From positions 57,329,776 to 57,393,775 of the forward strand of contig NC_092642.1 of NCBI RefSeq assembly GCF_039555335.1: a DNA stretch of 64,000 nt, read 5' to 3'. A model generated the notes under the pieces. That model had not been told where the DNA came from, did not search any database, and saw nothing but the letters and a program-made list of their open reading frames with translations. Position 1 is the first letter of the stretch. Every line of letters begins with the position of its first letter. Of this stretch, positions 44,801 through 53,712 are shown in pieces. The position numbers and the translations under genes were made by a program. This DNA comes from Amphiura filiformis. Lineage: Eukaryota > Echinodermata > Ophiuroidea > Amphilepidida > Amphiuridae.

Positions 44801-45881
44801 ACACATAAGAAATGTCTCATGTCCAACACTGCTAAATACTGTCCTGATATTTGTAGGTATTACAAATACTAACATATTTCCTGCGTGGAATACAGATCTC
44901 CAAATTTAGACCAAATCACACACATTTCTTCTCATTTTAATACTTAATTGATGTGTGTAACCATTTTCCATTCATTTTTTTTTTAAATTTAGATTCTACC
45001 CCAATCTCCTGGAAATTAATATAAATCTATCACAATATTTATTATAAAAAAAATAAAATAAATATTTTATTTTAGATTCTCCAACTTGAAAAATGTTTGC
45101 TACATTTACATAAAACTGTGTATTTTATTGCTTTTGGTTGGGTTTTAAAAGTAAGTGAATGTTGAAGGAAATAACTCAAATTTATTTTATTTGTTCTGCC
45201 CATGCACTCTTAAATTTCAGAAAAGAAGATCTAGTATAACGTCTACCAAATTGTCAACCCATTACCTTACATTTCAAATGATACGAATATTTGCTCTTCG
45301 ATTCTTTTTATGAAATAATTTTTAGACCAATAACTGTTCCTTTGATAGGCAAGGGTGAAAATAAGAAATGATGAACCAGGGGCTTCTTTTTACACAAAAT
45401 GGCCCCTGGTTCAGTTCATTCAACACAGAACCAGGGGCCACTTCTAATCAACAAGGGGGCAATATTTGTTCTGGATAAATTCATCATGCATTAATGGCTA
45501 TGGAATTGAATTTTTGGGTGTAGTGACAAAGGGCCAGTTTCTGAAGCAAAGTGTCCCCTGGTCAGCTTAAATTTAGATAGGACCAGGGGCCATTCAAGGG
45601 TTTCTGGGGGCTAAACAGCTCCCGTCTCCCACTTATTTTCACCCTTGTTGATAGTCAGTTGTCAAAATTACTATATATAAAGAAGCTTTTAACAAATCTG
45701 ACACTTAATTTTCTTGATTCTTTCTGCAGAGCTGAGGAAAGCTGTGAGGTCAAGTTTATGGACCAAGGACACAAGTAGTCATGAGCATAGTTTTGGATCA
45801 GAGATATATGATGAAGAGACTGATATGTATAGCAAGACTTGCACATCATGTCAACATACTGTCAAGTATGAAAAAATGTAG
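30615..45881 (+). CDS. XPA: XPA, nucleotide excision repair damage-verification scaffold (complete, 6 exons)
   Basis: Join 30615-30739, 31904-32034, 36293-36398, 39872-40037, 44461-44578, 45730-45881: 798 bp, 265 residues plus stop (human 273). Exon phases agree throughout and all introns are GT-AG. In order: an N-terminal RPA32-binding helix ([16 protein letters not shown]), the ERCC1-binding stretch [13 protein letters not shown], a C4 zinc finger with Cys96, 99, 117 and 120 (C-x2-C-x17-C-x2-C, as in XPA), and the DNA-binding domain ([39 protein letters not shown]). A basic helix ([20 protein letters not shown]) and the TFIIH-binding tail ending [13 protein letters not shown] follow. The protein binds RPA, ERCC1-XPF and TFIIH at lesions in the nucleus. 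One oddity: human GGG in the ERCC1 motif is GAG here. Confidence 0.97.
30783..31257. mobile_element. TIR element with 10-bp target duplication (Mutator-like size)
   Basis: Exact GCATGTACTA lies at 30783-30792 and 31248-31257. Between them the ends are inverted (GGCATTTTGGCGGGTAA against TTACCCGAAAATGCC), with internal inverted blocks built on TGACCTAAA and a poly-T run. A related fragment lies at 46760-47045. Confidence 0.85.
31262..31546. mobile_element. MITE, GGGCTATTCCATTTAAAATC family (fullest copy)
   Basis: Begins GGGCTATTCCATTTAAAATC and ends TTTCAACTGGAATAGCCCA. Inside, CTTCCACAGGGG and TTTGAAAT blocks alternate in both orientations. Relatives lie near 10340, 10870, 13675, 47060-47510 and 50590. 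Confidence 0.85.
31904..32034 (+). CDS. XPA: XPA exon 2 (ERCC1-binding segment)
   Basis: Residues 42-86, with [18 protein letters not shown] and KVVHEPG. The acidic run after the glycines matches the human layout but is shorter. Acceptor TTTCAG, donor GTAACA. Confidence 0.94.
32040..33770. other. XPA intron 2 segment, nothing recognised
   Basis: AT-rich intronic DNA with no convincing coding, TIR or tandem structure. Confidence 0.5.
33778..34138. mobile_element. TTAA MITE, GGTGGTACTACACCCC termini, copy 1
   Basis: Flanked by TTAA at 33774-33777 and 34139-34142. Near-palindromic over its length: TTGCCCCTATAATAT blocks face each other, with AGACAAGCGGT and ACCGCTTGTCT around a core carrying ATGAGGTACCGC-like sequence. 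Confidence 0.92.
35240..35545 (+). pseudogene. CR1/L2-like LINE reverse transcriptase C-terminal relic
   Basis: The plus-strand translation reads [33 protein letters not shown], a stop, then [20 protein letters not shown] and [19 protein letters not shown]. This order (thumb WPHLE, then QRRATKLV, LSYxxRL, LxSLxxRRxRxDLI) is characteristic of CR1/L2-type LINE 3' ends. The internal stop shows it is dead. Confidence 0.85.
35629..36054. mobile_element. TIR element, GTGACATGTCATGTCAAAAG termini
   Basis: The left end returns inverted at the right end (CTTTTGACATGACACGTCAC), the match extending through GACACTTTTGGGCAGG. AAAT precedes and follows, a possible 4-bp target duplication. Confidence 0.85.
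36293..36398 (+). CDS. XPA: XPA exon 3 (C4 zinc finger)
   Basis: Residues 86-121: [17 protein letters not shown] then DHPVCDDCR. Acceptor TTCACAG, donor GTAAGC. Confidence 0.97.
36530..36958. mobile_element. MITE, CGTATTGTTTGTAATAAACG termini, TA target
   Basis: Termini are inverted copies of CGTATTGTTTGTAATAAACG. The opposite arm of the host foldback gives the empty site (AATACGCCTATAGATTC), showing insertion at TA. Confidence 0.88.
37298..37460. mobile_element. hAT-like non-autonomous element
   Basis: Begins CAGCGTTCGAAATAGGGCC and ends GGCATATTTCGAACACTG; exact 8-bp duplication CTTCTCTC at 37290-37297 and 37461-37468. The CAG start and 8-bp duplication are hAT hallmarks. Interior is GGCCGG-rich repeats. 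Confidence 0.9.
37897..38127. mobile_element. MITE, GGTTAGACTGGGTCTAAAGT termini
   Basis: Left GGTTAGACTGGGTCTAAAGT with TAGACCTGGTCTAAGTGGAA is inverted at 38080-38125. About 230 bp. Confidence 0.85.
38130..38800. other. XPA intron 3 segment, nothing recognised
   Basis: No coding or repeat structure recognised. Confidence 0.5.
38803..39575. mobile_element. TIR element, AAAGACTGGCGATCTTTTC termini
   Basis: Left end (38806 onward, with TTTAGACCACCCGAG) matches the inverted right end (39525-39575, CTCGCTATATAGG region in reverse). About 770 bp, no transposase ORF. Confidence 0.85.
39872..40037 (+). CDS. XPA: XPA exon 4 (DNA-binding domain)
   Basis: Residues 121-176, with [18 protein letters not shown] and [12 protein letters not shown]. 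Acceptor CTACAG, donor GTGTGT. Confidence 0.97.
40100..40372 (-). mobile_element. tRNA-derived SINE (same family as 10460-10860)
   Basis: Minus strand: A box TAGTGTAGTGG (40351-40341), B box GGTTCAATTCC (40311-40301), body with GCAGGTTTTTCTGCGGCTGT and TTTTCCTCCTGC. Confidence 0.82.
40766..41201. repeat. Hairpin sequence split by a TTAA MITE
   Basis: GAGGGTTGAGAACCAGA and AAAGCC at 40766-40791 pair with GGCTTT and CTGGTTCTCAACCCTC at 41180-41201. The TTAACTCA/TGAGTTAA blocks pair only after removing 40796-41148. Confidence 0.88.
40796..41148. mobile_element. TTAA MITE, GGGGGTACTACACCCC termini, copy 2
   Basis: Flanked by TTAA at 40792-40795 and 41149-41152, near-palindromic, about 350 bp. 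Shares TAATAACACACTGGTAACAA, the GGGGCAAGGAATCCAGTTAC block and AGACAAGCGGTTTGTTATTT with copies 1 and 3. Confidence 0.93.
41353..43326. mobile_element. 2-kb TIR element with TTA target duplication (Harbinger-like)
   Basis: GGGATCAAATCAAAACTCGA at the left is inverted at 43307-43326, the arms continuing through CCGGTTCCGGGCGGTTCCG. TTA lies on both sides (41350-41352, 43327-43329). A 3-bp TWA duplication and GGG start suit PIF/Harbinger. No transposase frame; the interior holds a (GAAA)n run at about 41740-41860 and a hairpin (AATCCCCAGTTGAAGT, 42773-42835). Confidence 0.82.
43330..44110. other. XPA intron 4 segment, nothing recognised
   Basis: No gene or repeat recognised. A possible 3' splice site followed by ACAGTGCTTGGAAGAGG at about 43730 does not fit XPA. 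Confidence 0.5.
44119..44340. mobile_element. MITE, CTGATCAGCTCGTAATAGGC termini
   Basis: Left GATCAGCTCGTAATAGGCGG is inverted at about 44311-44335 (CGCTTATTACGAGCTGATC). Confidence 0.82.
44461..44578 (+). CDS. XPA: XPA exon 5 (basic helix)
   Basis: Residues 177-215: [18 protein letters not shown] then [20 protein letters not shown]. Acceptor TTTTTCAG, donor GTAAGT; ends one base into Glu216. Confidence 0.97.
44645..44831. mobile_element. hAT-like non-autonomous element
   Basis: Begins CAGCGTTGGCATATAG and ends ATGTCCAACACTG; 8-bp flanks CTCAATAC (44637-44644) and CTAAATAC (44832-44839) differ at one base. Interior TGTAGCAATTTT resembles 22555-22805. Confidence 0.75.
45350..45652. mobile_element. 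TIR element with iterated GAACCAGGGGCC motif
   Basis: Ends GGCAAGGGTGAAAATAAG and its complement CTTATTTTCACCCTTG. Inside, GAACCAGGGGC-type motifs occur at 45373-45384 (+), 45401-45412 (-), 45428-45440 (+), 45554-45563 (-) and 45581-45592 (+). Lies in XPA intron 5. Confidence 0.85.
45730..45881 (+). CDS. XPA: XPA exon 6, stop codon
   Basis: Residues 216-265 and TAG at 45879-45881; [14 protein letters not shown] then the Cys-rich end [13 protein letters not shown]. Acceptor CTGCAG. Bases 45810-45892 of this exon form the first unit of an 83-bp tandem repeat. Confidence 0.96.
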
Positions 45882-46240
45882 CAGGGACATGCGATGAAGA
45901 GACTGATATGTATAGCAAGACTTGCACATCATGTCAACATACTGTCAAGTATGAAAAAATGTAGCAGGGACATGCGATGAAGAGACTGATATGTATAGCA
46001 AGACTTGCACATCATGTCAACATACTGTCAAGTATGAAAAAATGTAGCATGGACATGCGATGAAGAGACTGACATGTATAGCAAGACTTGCACATCATGT
46101 GAACATACTGTCAAGTATGAAAAAATGTAGCAGGGACATGCGATGAAGAGACTGATATGTATTGCAAGACTTGCACATCATGTCAACATACTGTCAAGTA
46201 TGAAAAAATGTAGCATGGACATGCGATGAAGAGACTGATA
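45810..46240 (+). repeat. 83-bp tandem repeat of the XPA coding end
   Basis: Unit starts at 45810, 45893, 45976, 46059, 46142 and 46225 (last one truncated). The first unit is coding and contains the TAG; the next two are identical to it apart from the left junction, later ones differ by a few bases. Each copy keeps the codons for [16 protein letters not shown] and VKYEKM plus stop, joined by a spacer GCAGGGACATGC. Confidence 0.97.
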
Positions 46241-46685
46241 TTTATTATAATAGACCTGGCTTTACTATGGACAAACTGTTGATCAGTATCTGGCCCAGCA
46301 ACCTGTCATTTTGGACGGGGAGTTTGCTCCTTGGATGGGTAAAGCCCCCCCCCTTATTAAATACCCCACCATCATTTTTTTTTTCAACTAAACTGTTTCA
46401 TAAATGCCCCCTTTTCGAAAATGCAACACCCTGGGGGCATTAATTGGAGAGAATACGGTAGTATAATTAAGCTTTTTGAAGTCTTTATTGAACTTGTGAA
46501 GTTATTTGTAAATCTGATGATCTACATGAAAGTTCAGAAGACTTTCTGAACAGCTTTTTATTATAAGCATCGTCCACTTTATAGGTGGGCCAAAGCAGGA
46601 AATATTGGATAATCATGTTATTATAAATTTAACAAATTATACAGATTCAAAACATGCTCCTGGTAAAATCCACTCAGGTCTAGCT

Positions 46686-46691
46686 AATAAA
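46686..46691 (+). promoter_or_regulatory. Candidate XPA polyadenylation signal
   Basis: First AATAAA after the XPA stop in open 3' sequence beyond the tandem repeat; about 800 bp downstream. Position is the only support. Confidence 0.35.
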
Positions 46692-46754
46692 CTAAGTTGT
46701 ATTGTTATAAATCTCTGTCTGTAATTCAAAGATGCTACACTGTAGTTTCCAGAA

Positions 46755-47045
46755 ATTAGCTGATTTCAACCTAATCATGGTTGACCTAAAAAAAAAATTG
46801 AATTTTGCACATTGTTTTGTCATTTTAATATGAAAATTGATACATAGTTTTCATGTCATACTCTATTAATGATATCAAAATGCATTGAATTTGAATGCAT
46901 TTTGATATCATTAATAGAGTATGACATGAAAACTATGTATCAATTTTCATATTAAAATTACAAAACAATGTGCAAAATTCATTTTTAATTTGGGTACCGG
47001 GCAGGGAATTTCCTGCCCGGGTAATAGGATTATCGGGCGGGACTC
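46755..47045. repeat. Palindromic fragment related to 30783-31257
   Basis: AATTGATACATAGTTTTCAT with GTCATACTCTATTAATGATA and AATGCATT fold back around 46886. GGTACCGGGCAGGGAATTTC at the right also occurs in the XPA intron 1 element. Confidence 0.8.
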
Positions 47046-47059
47046 GAATTCCCGGGACT

Positions 47060-47515
47060 CACTCACACCCTTAAATCCCTATGGAAGACATGACCTTAAT
47101 CTCACACACAGGGGATGTAAATTTCAAATCAGGCTACCTGAATGGGTAATTTCATTTGAAATCCACACTCCTCAGGCTTAGGAACTGGGAGGGGGGCTCA
47201 GCCCCTCATAAATTTGGTGCTGGGGCTAGAATATATTTCAGCCCCCCCCAATAATCCAAGGTGAAGTTAAAAAATTGTGATAAAATAGAGGGAAAATGGG
47301 TCTTTGTGACCTATATTTTGCCAAATTTTCTGACTGCAAGGGAGGAAACCCCTCTTGTGCACCCCCAGTGTGGACCACAAATTTGTTTGCAAGTTTCAGC
47401 CCCACTCCCCAAATGTTGAAAATCTTCCTAAGCCATTGCTCCTTGTGTGCGAGATTAAGGTCATGTCTTCTATAGGGGTGTATGGATTTCAACTGGAATA
47501 GCTCATTTTCAGTCA
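47060..47515. repeat. MITE fragments, GGCTATTCC family
   Basis: CCCTATGGAAGACATGACCT with TTAATCTC at the left is inverted near 47455-47480; right end TTTCAACTGGAATAGCTC. The middle contains unrelated sequence, so one copy may be interrupted. Confidence 0.65.
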
Positions 47516-47554
47516 TTTTAGGTAGCACACCTCATAAAGTATGCCCAACTTGAT

Positions 47555-48690
47555 CTGATTAGGGTAGGGGAGTGGTTATACCAAGTCACATACTAGTACA
47601 TATGTGTGTTTGGGTGTTATTTTGCCACATTAATGGAACCAATGTTTTTGGCATCCCTAGATCTCAAATAATAAGACTAGAATTGGTTCCATTTTTATGC
47701 CTCCACCACAAGGCATACTGTTTTTGCAATAGCTATCCATACACTTCTGTGCTTCTGTACGTACCTCCGGATACTGTATCTTGTGAATGGATAGACTGAT
47801 TGACTTCAGATTTTCAAAATAGGTGGGCCACGGTCAGAAAATCTGGCTGCTTTTTTTGGGTGGCGTTCAAGGTCATATTCTGAGCTCAAAGGTCATTTGA
47901 GGTCAACTTGCTAATTAAAATTGGGTCTCATATGAACAGTTCAAATCCTAAAGCAACCATTATTATGTTTTGATGAGTCCAAGTGTGTGAAAATATATTA
48001 AATTTGGGTTGTAGTGCCATTATAGGTTCCCTTCATGTATTGGTGGTATCTAAGGTCACATACAGAGGTCAAAGATCATTTGAGGTCAATTTGTAAAATA
48101 CCATAATAGCAATAAACCAACCGGAATGGTATAAAAATCGAAATGGCAGCTATGTTGGAGGACAGTTCTAACACAGCTTAAGATGACAGAGGGACAGGTA
48201 TCTTGATCGATTCCACAGCCATTCAAACCTATCACCTCTTTTAATGTATTATCATGTGAATTGCCCCCATGGTAAAATTGGATGCTTTACAGCCAATATT
48301 TATTGGTCTCGCTATTTAGTTTTTAAAATATTGGACTCGACTATGTCTTGTCCAATATTTTAAAACTTATAGCTCGATCAATAAATATGGGCTCAATCGA
48401 TCCAATTTTATATCAAACTTGGGTTATGGCTGCATTACGGGCACCTTCATGTATTGGTTACATCCAAGGTCACATATGGAGGTCAAAGGTCTTTTGAGGT
48501 TAAGTTTATTTGTTACCAAATTTAAAGCGCCCCATGGTGGAGGCATCATAATTGACGAAACCAGTGACTTTTCTGCTTCTATATGCAATGAGACAATTGA
48601 CTTTCCAGGTATATTACAACATAATGACCAAATTTTGAATTTTGGCTCCATTATGACCTTCGACCCCTCGTGGGAAGCACAAGGGGCTTA
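47555..48690. repeat. Dispersed repeat with iterated AGGTCA half-sites
   Basis: Three diverged segments share CAAGGTCA or AAGGTCACATA, GAGGTCAAAGGTC-like and TTTGAGGTCAA blocks (about 47860-47910, 48050-48095, 48465-48510). ATGCCTCCACCACAAGGCAT and GGTGGAGGCATCATAATTG flank them. Probably a decayed retroelement; no ORF retained. Confidence 0.6.
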
Positions 48691-48809
48691 GAAAAAAATG
48701 GAACTAAATTATTCTAGTTTTATCATTTGAGGGTGTAAGGATACAAAAAACATTGGTTCAAAGTGTAAAAATTTAATGATTGAAACTTTTCGGTTGTAAG
48801 AGTCTGTAC

Positions 48810-49645
48810 AGTATTTTTGTGGGACCTGAGAGCACATCAGACATATCAAATTGCATTCTGAATACAAGGAATGTCCTGATTTGTTTTGAAATTCACTTTA
48901 TAATAAACTGAGCTCAAAAAGAAACTTATAATTTTTCACAAGGTCATATCTTGAAATCCTGTCCATCAAATTGAACCAAAATTACACACAGGTTTGCTTC
49001 AATACTCTACTCTTAACACATGTCAGTAACCAAGCAGTTATCCAACTGACACAACAGCAAAATGCACTGACATGGAACAGCTTCCTGGACTACATTCACA
49101 GCCCAGCCCTGTTTTATGAAAAAAGTGTATGAAAAGCAGAAAGCAGCACCGTTCTATCATCTGTGCAAGGATCTTGTGTGCATTCTCACAGATTTTTTGT
49201 GCTGGGTGCCAAATGTTGGGCTGTGAAAGTGGAGGAAGTCCAGGAAGCTGTCCCATGACAGTGCATTTTGCTGTTGTGTCAGTTGGACAACTACTTGGTT
49301 ACTGACATGTGTTTTGAGTAGAGTATTAAAGTAATCCTGTGTGTAATTTTGGTTCATTTTGATTGACACTCTTTTAAGATATGACCTTGTGATTCACAAG
49401 TTGTAAAAAATTATAAGTTTCTTTTTGAGCTCAGTTTACATATTGTATGGGAAATGTATTCAGATTTAATATTTTTTATATTTTAAACAGTCTTTGAAGT
49501 AAACTTTTAAAATCTAATGATATGTACTTAAAGTGTATGTAGCTGGGATGAAAAGCTGACCTTCAATTGAAAATTTTAACATATAATATTGAAGATGAAC
49601 ATTTTGTCTCAAAAAGACCTACATTTTTGGTGCTTTTGGGAAAAT
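48810..49645. repeat. Dispersed repeat, copy A, with foldback insertion
   Basis: GAGAGCACATCAGACATATC, TTGCATTCTGAAT, and later GTAGCTGGGATGAAAAGC and TCAATTGAAAATTTT, recur in the same order at 52110-53220 (copy B). Confidence 0.75.
48908..49435. mobile_element. Foldback element, ACTGAGCTCAAAAAGAAACT termini
   Basis: Arms of about 220 bp, centre near 49160. Left arm AACTGACACAACAGCAAAAT and TTACACACAGG return inverted at 49260-49345. Absent from copy B of the host repeat. Confidence 0.88.
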
Positions 49646-49930
49646 AATCTTTATGAAAATGGTGGTGTAAGATATTTGGATATGGAGCTCCATGCTAACA
49701 CCAAATATATTGATGTCATTTCATTTGTGGGTTTTGTACAGAGAGTTATGTATTTGAATAAATAATATTTTTGTAAACAACTTTGAAGACTGATTTATTT
49801 TTATGCCCATGTATGGATATTATATCAAATGGTAGGGTCTATAATAGACCCTACCTTGTGGTGACATGTGTAAAAATTTATTTCATTGCCAAGATCGACA
49901 TCCCTTAGTTACTTTTTAAGTTTTGTTTTT

Positions 49931-50539
49931 TTCAATTGAATACCTGAGTGGAAAAGGGGCCCCAACTCCAATATTTTACAAAAATGAGTTTGACCCAGCA
50001 TTTTATTGCCAGCAGACTGTTCTTCCTTGTGTGTGAAAAATTAGCCAAAATCCACTCTCTAAATAGTCTTCCATATACATTTAATCATGGTTTTTATGGA
50101 AGAAAGGCCCAACTCCATGGAGTTGGGCCCTTCTTCCGCAAATATTGGATTAAAGAGGAATTTTGTTCATCCATGAAATCTGCTTTTCACTACAATAAAC
50201 TTATTTGCTAACATATTACATGCTTCTACTTGTGCAATTAATGGATAATTATCAAATTTCTGTAGCTATTTATAACACATCTGCTCACAAAACTGGCACT
50301 TGCAGTATATTAGTGGAAGAAGGGCACAACTCCAGCTCGCATTCAGACCTGTACCGTTGCCATGGAAACATCATATATAATTTCGAATGTATGTACTATT
50401 GTATATTCATGTATTAAAGGTCCCCTGAAGATGAAAACATTCTGTCTATAAAACCTTTCCAAATATTTAGTTTTTTCTTAATATCTCAAAAACAGTTTTG
50501 ATGTTGTTGGGCCCTTCTTCCACTCAGGTATTCAATTGC
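49931..50539. mobile_element. TIR element with iterated GGAAGAAGGGCCCAACTCC motif
   Basis: Termini TTCAATTGAATACCTGAGTG and inverted CACTCAGGTATTCAATTG. The motif occurs at 49950-49969 (+), 50098-50116 (+), 50119-50137 (-), 50315-50333 (+) and 50506-50521 (-). About 610 bp, no gene. Confidence 0.88.
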
Positions 50540-50591
50540 ACCCAAAAAACATCTGTGACCACATTTTCATCCAGTTTTAAAAGGTAAACAT

Positions 50592-50785
50592 TGGGCTATT
50601 CCGGTTGAAATCTAAACACTCCCTAATCCCTATGGAAGACATGACCTTAATTACCCACACAGGAGTGTAGATTTCAAATGGAGTCACCCATTCAGGTAAC
50701 CCCATTTGAAATTCACAATCCTTGAGGTCATCTGGTCATGCCTTCCATAAGGTGTATGATTTCAACAGGAGGAATACCCCATTTA
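50592..50785. repeat. MITE, GGGCTATTCCGGTTGAAATC copy
   Basis: Left end GGGCTATTCCGGTTGAAATC; middle TATGGAAGACATGACCTTAA; degraded right end. Confidence 0.7.
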
Positions 50786-50954
50786 TATAAATTAAGGGAC
50801 CGGTGGGGGAAGCTGGGGGATTAGACTGAAAGTCACTGTGGAAAACTATATGATCCCCCTTTTCCAATATTGAAAACCATATGACCCCCCTCCGAGCTAC
50901 ATTAAATTATATGACCCACTCTGTTGCAGCAATTTGAGAAATAATATCAACCCA

Positions 50955-51515
50955 TTTTTGGCCCCACACATGTGTGGGGCTTATCGTATCATCCAGATGG
51001 TTGCCAGTCCGTCCGTCCGTCTGCCTGGGTGTTTGGCTGTCCGGGCTGAAGCGAATTCATTAATCCACTGTCCAGCTTGAACGCAATAACCGATCAACTT
51101 TAAACTTGGTATGGTGGCCTGAAGTGCTGTATAGTTTTGTGTCATGTTATTTGCATAGGCCTATTTATGAATATTAATGAGCTTATTTGTATATTTTGCC
51201 CACATTTTCATTAATCCACTCAGCAGCTTAATTGCAAAGACCGATCAACTTCTAACTTGGTACGGGGATTGGATATGGTGGCCTCATGTGCTGTATAGTT
51301 TTGTGTCATGTTATTTGCATATTTATGAATATTAATGAGCTTATTTGCCTATTTTGCCTGTAAATTTTCATTAATCCACTCTAGCTTAAACGCAATAACC
51401 GATGAACTTCAGACTTGGTATTGTGATAGTATATGGCAACCTGATGTGCTGCATAGTTTTGTGTCATGTTATTTGCATATTTCTGAATATTAATGAGCAT
51501 ATTTGCATATTGCAT
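50955..51515. repeat. Three tandem copies of a unit of about 170-190 bp
   Basis: Each copy has TTCATTAATCCACT, a CGCAATAACCGATCAACTT-like block, TAGTTTTGTGTCATGTTATT and TGAATATTAATGAGC. A hairpin GCCCCACACATGTGTGGGGC and (GTCC)n precede it. Confidence 0.85.
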
Positions 51516-51577
51516 ATTATTTGTATTTAATACAAACCTTTATAATTTACACACCTTTGTGTGAAAAATTTCTTGCC

Positions 51578-52060
51578 CACCAATTTTACCCTCCCCCCGG
51601 GCTTGTAATTATTGCACATCCCCTTATACCATTACCAGATCCCTGAAAAGCTCTGAAAACCACAATGATATTATCCGTTAGACTGATTAAATTCCAATTT
51701 TTTCTTCAACCAAGAAAAATCTTCCAAGTGGCAGGTTTGGAGACTCTAATAGGCTATATTGTAGGCCTATGCCTCAACTTCTCAATAGGCACCTAGTTCA
51801 TACTGGATGGATGCAGTGGAGTAGGCCTACATAGTGACAGGCACAGATTAATTAGGGGGTGGACTGGCCCCCTCCTCCCCCTGCCACCCCCCCAAAGGAA
51901 ATGAGAGAAGAGAGGAGAAAGGGAAAAAAGGAGAGAGAAAACAGAAAAGAGAGAAAATGAGAAGAGAAAAAGTTAAGGTGGCACTTTGGAAGTGCTCTTG
52001 GCCTAGGCCTACTAAGGGGCTGTGCAATAATTATGAGCCCCCCCCACCCGGATAAAATTT
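51578..52060. mobile_element. Degenerate inverted-repeat element
   Basis: TAATTATTGCACATCCCCTT at 51605-51625 faces TAAGGGGCTGTGCAATAATT at 52013-52033, with CCGGG and CCCGG-rich blocks outside. Confidence 0.65.
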
Positions 52061-52330
52061 CCGATCGGCCTGCAAAATCGCCCCCCAGTGGAACTGGGGT
52101 ATGAACGTTGGGACAGTATTTTTTTGTAGGACATGAGGGCACATCATGATCAGACATTATCGAATTGCATTCTGAATAAGCTTGAATATGAAGAATGTCC
52201 TTCTATTAGCTTCTATTATCAAATAATTTTGATTTTTTTAAATTTGCGATATAATACACATTTTATGGCAAATTATTAAAAATTGATATTTTTTAGATTT
52301 AACAGTCCTCAAGGAAACTTTATAAATCTA

Positions 52331-53090
52331 AGGCCCTTCGCACTTGATTATTAGTTTCCTGTTAAAGATTTTGAAAATGAGGACGAGGTGACTTTTAATT
52401 ATAAATTATTAATTATCTTTTATATCTTCTTTTAGTTTCAACTATTAGGCCTACAAGCAATTATTGACTCGTTTTGACTAGAGTGGGCATTTAATTATTT
52501 TACAACAATAGGCCTATTTGATTTTATAAATTAGTGAAGGTGGAGTTGTGCTCTTTGTTCATTCATCATTAGGCCATATAAAATTAATATTTTGGTTCTC
52601 GCCCAGAGGATTTTCATGAATTGATGAGGAGGAGGTGTTTTTTTTTTTTTTTCAATGTAAAATCAGCATTGTCAGTAGTTTTCGGTCTTTCGGTCTTTTT
52701 TTCAAATGTGAGATTCTGAGGGATAAACCCCCTAGAGTACCACAAAAAGACTTGGAAGTGGTCCTTGTTCTCTAATAAACTTATTTAGGCCCTATATGTA
52801 TGAGAAATTCATAAATCATTCCAAAGTCTAAAATAATTGAAAAATCTATAAAAATAAAAAAATCTGACAAATCCCAGAAAATGAGGAGGGAGGGGACGAG
52901 AACCAAAACATTAATTTTATACGGCCTTATTGTTGATATTATTAAAGTCAGAAAATGGCAAGTAGGCCTAGAAGTAGTTGAAAGTTATTTTAAAGGAGAA
53001 AATCAAAAATAAAAATAAAATAATTATTTTGAGATTTTCAATTTTGGACTGCCCGGGCAGTAAACAGGAAACTAATAATCAAGGGCCTAA
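52331..53090. mobile_element. MITE, GGCCCTTCGCACTTGATTAT termini, copy 2, interrupted
   Basis: Same termini and body as 28675-29076, split by a further MITE at 52572-52926. Confidence 0.88.
52572..52926. mobile_element. Nested MITE, AGGCCATATAAAATTAAT termini, TA target
   Basis: Left TAGGCCATATAAAATTAATA and TTTTGGTTCTCG are inverted at the right (CGAGAACCAAAACATTAATT). The empty site in copy 1 (CATCATTATTGTTG) shows insertion at TA. Confidence 0.9.
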
Positions 53091-53649
53091 TGATAGGCCT
53101 ATGTTATTAATTAAAGTGTAGGCCTATGTAGCTGGGATGAAAAGCGGATGATCAATTGAAAATTTTGACTTTTCGTATTGAAGTCAAGATATGGATTTTA
53201 TGGATTTTTTTTCCCAAAAAGACCTAAATTTGTGTTTTTGGGAGAAAACTTTCTTTTTTTAGGCCTTTATGCCCTAGACCTATTTTGTGCTTTTGCCTGT
53301 AAAGTACAACCAATGCTGCCCTCCAATCTAATTTTAGTGATGACCAAATTATAACAAGAACAAGTTGCAGAGGGCGCCAATTAATCTCGTTATAAGACTT
53401 TATGCGCGTTTGTAGCTCCAGATAGTCGTTGCATATAAAAGTATAATCTAATTGAACGCACATCCGGTATACGATCACTGAATTAGTAGAAGTTGTTACT
53501 ACGTAATCACATGATTATTACACCGGAAATCAACACACAGCGACATTGATCAATATCAACAAACAGTGTAAAACAGTCGCAAATCAAAGCAGAATTGCGA
53601 GAATTAGAGAAGTTTTAAATCGTAGAAGCAATCGAAATAAAAAGCAATC

Positions 53650-53712
53650 ATGGCCGGGTGTTGTAATATATCAGGCCGACTTGTCTTGATGCTGTTAGCG
53701 CTTGTTTTTTGG
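53650..53712 (+). CDS. Tetraspanin exon 1, start codon
   Basis: Residues 1-21, starting in CAATCATGG context; donor GTAAGT after TTT TGG. The juxtamembrane GCC is a usual palmitoylation site in the family. Confidence 0.88.

Larger units (their letters stand above)
52110..53225. repeat. Dispersed repeat, copy B, with MITE insertion
   Basis: Order of blocks matches copy A at 48810-49645; interrupted at about 52330-53090 by the GGCCCTTCGCACTTGATTAT MITE. Confidence 0.72.

Noticed and set aside
46990..49370. Small genes between XPA and the tetraspanin
   Set aside because: ORFs of 63-96 codons fall within MITE fragments, AGGTCA repeats or foldback arms and match no family I know.
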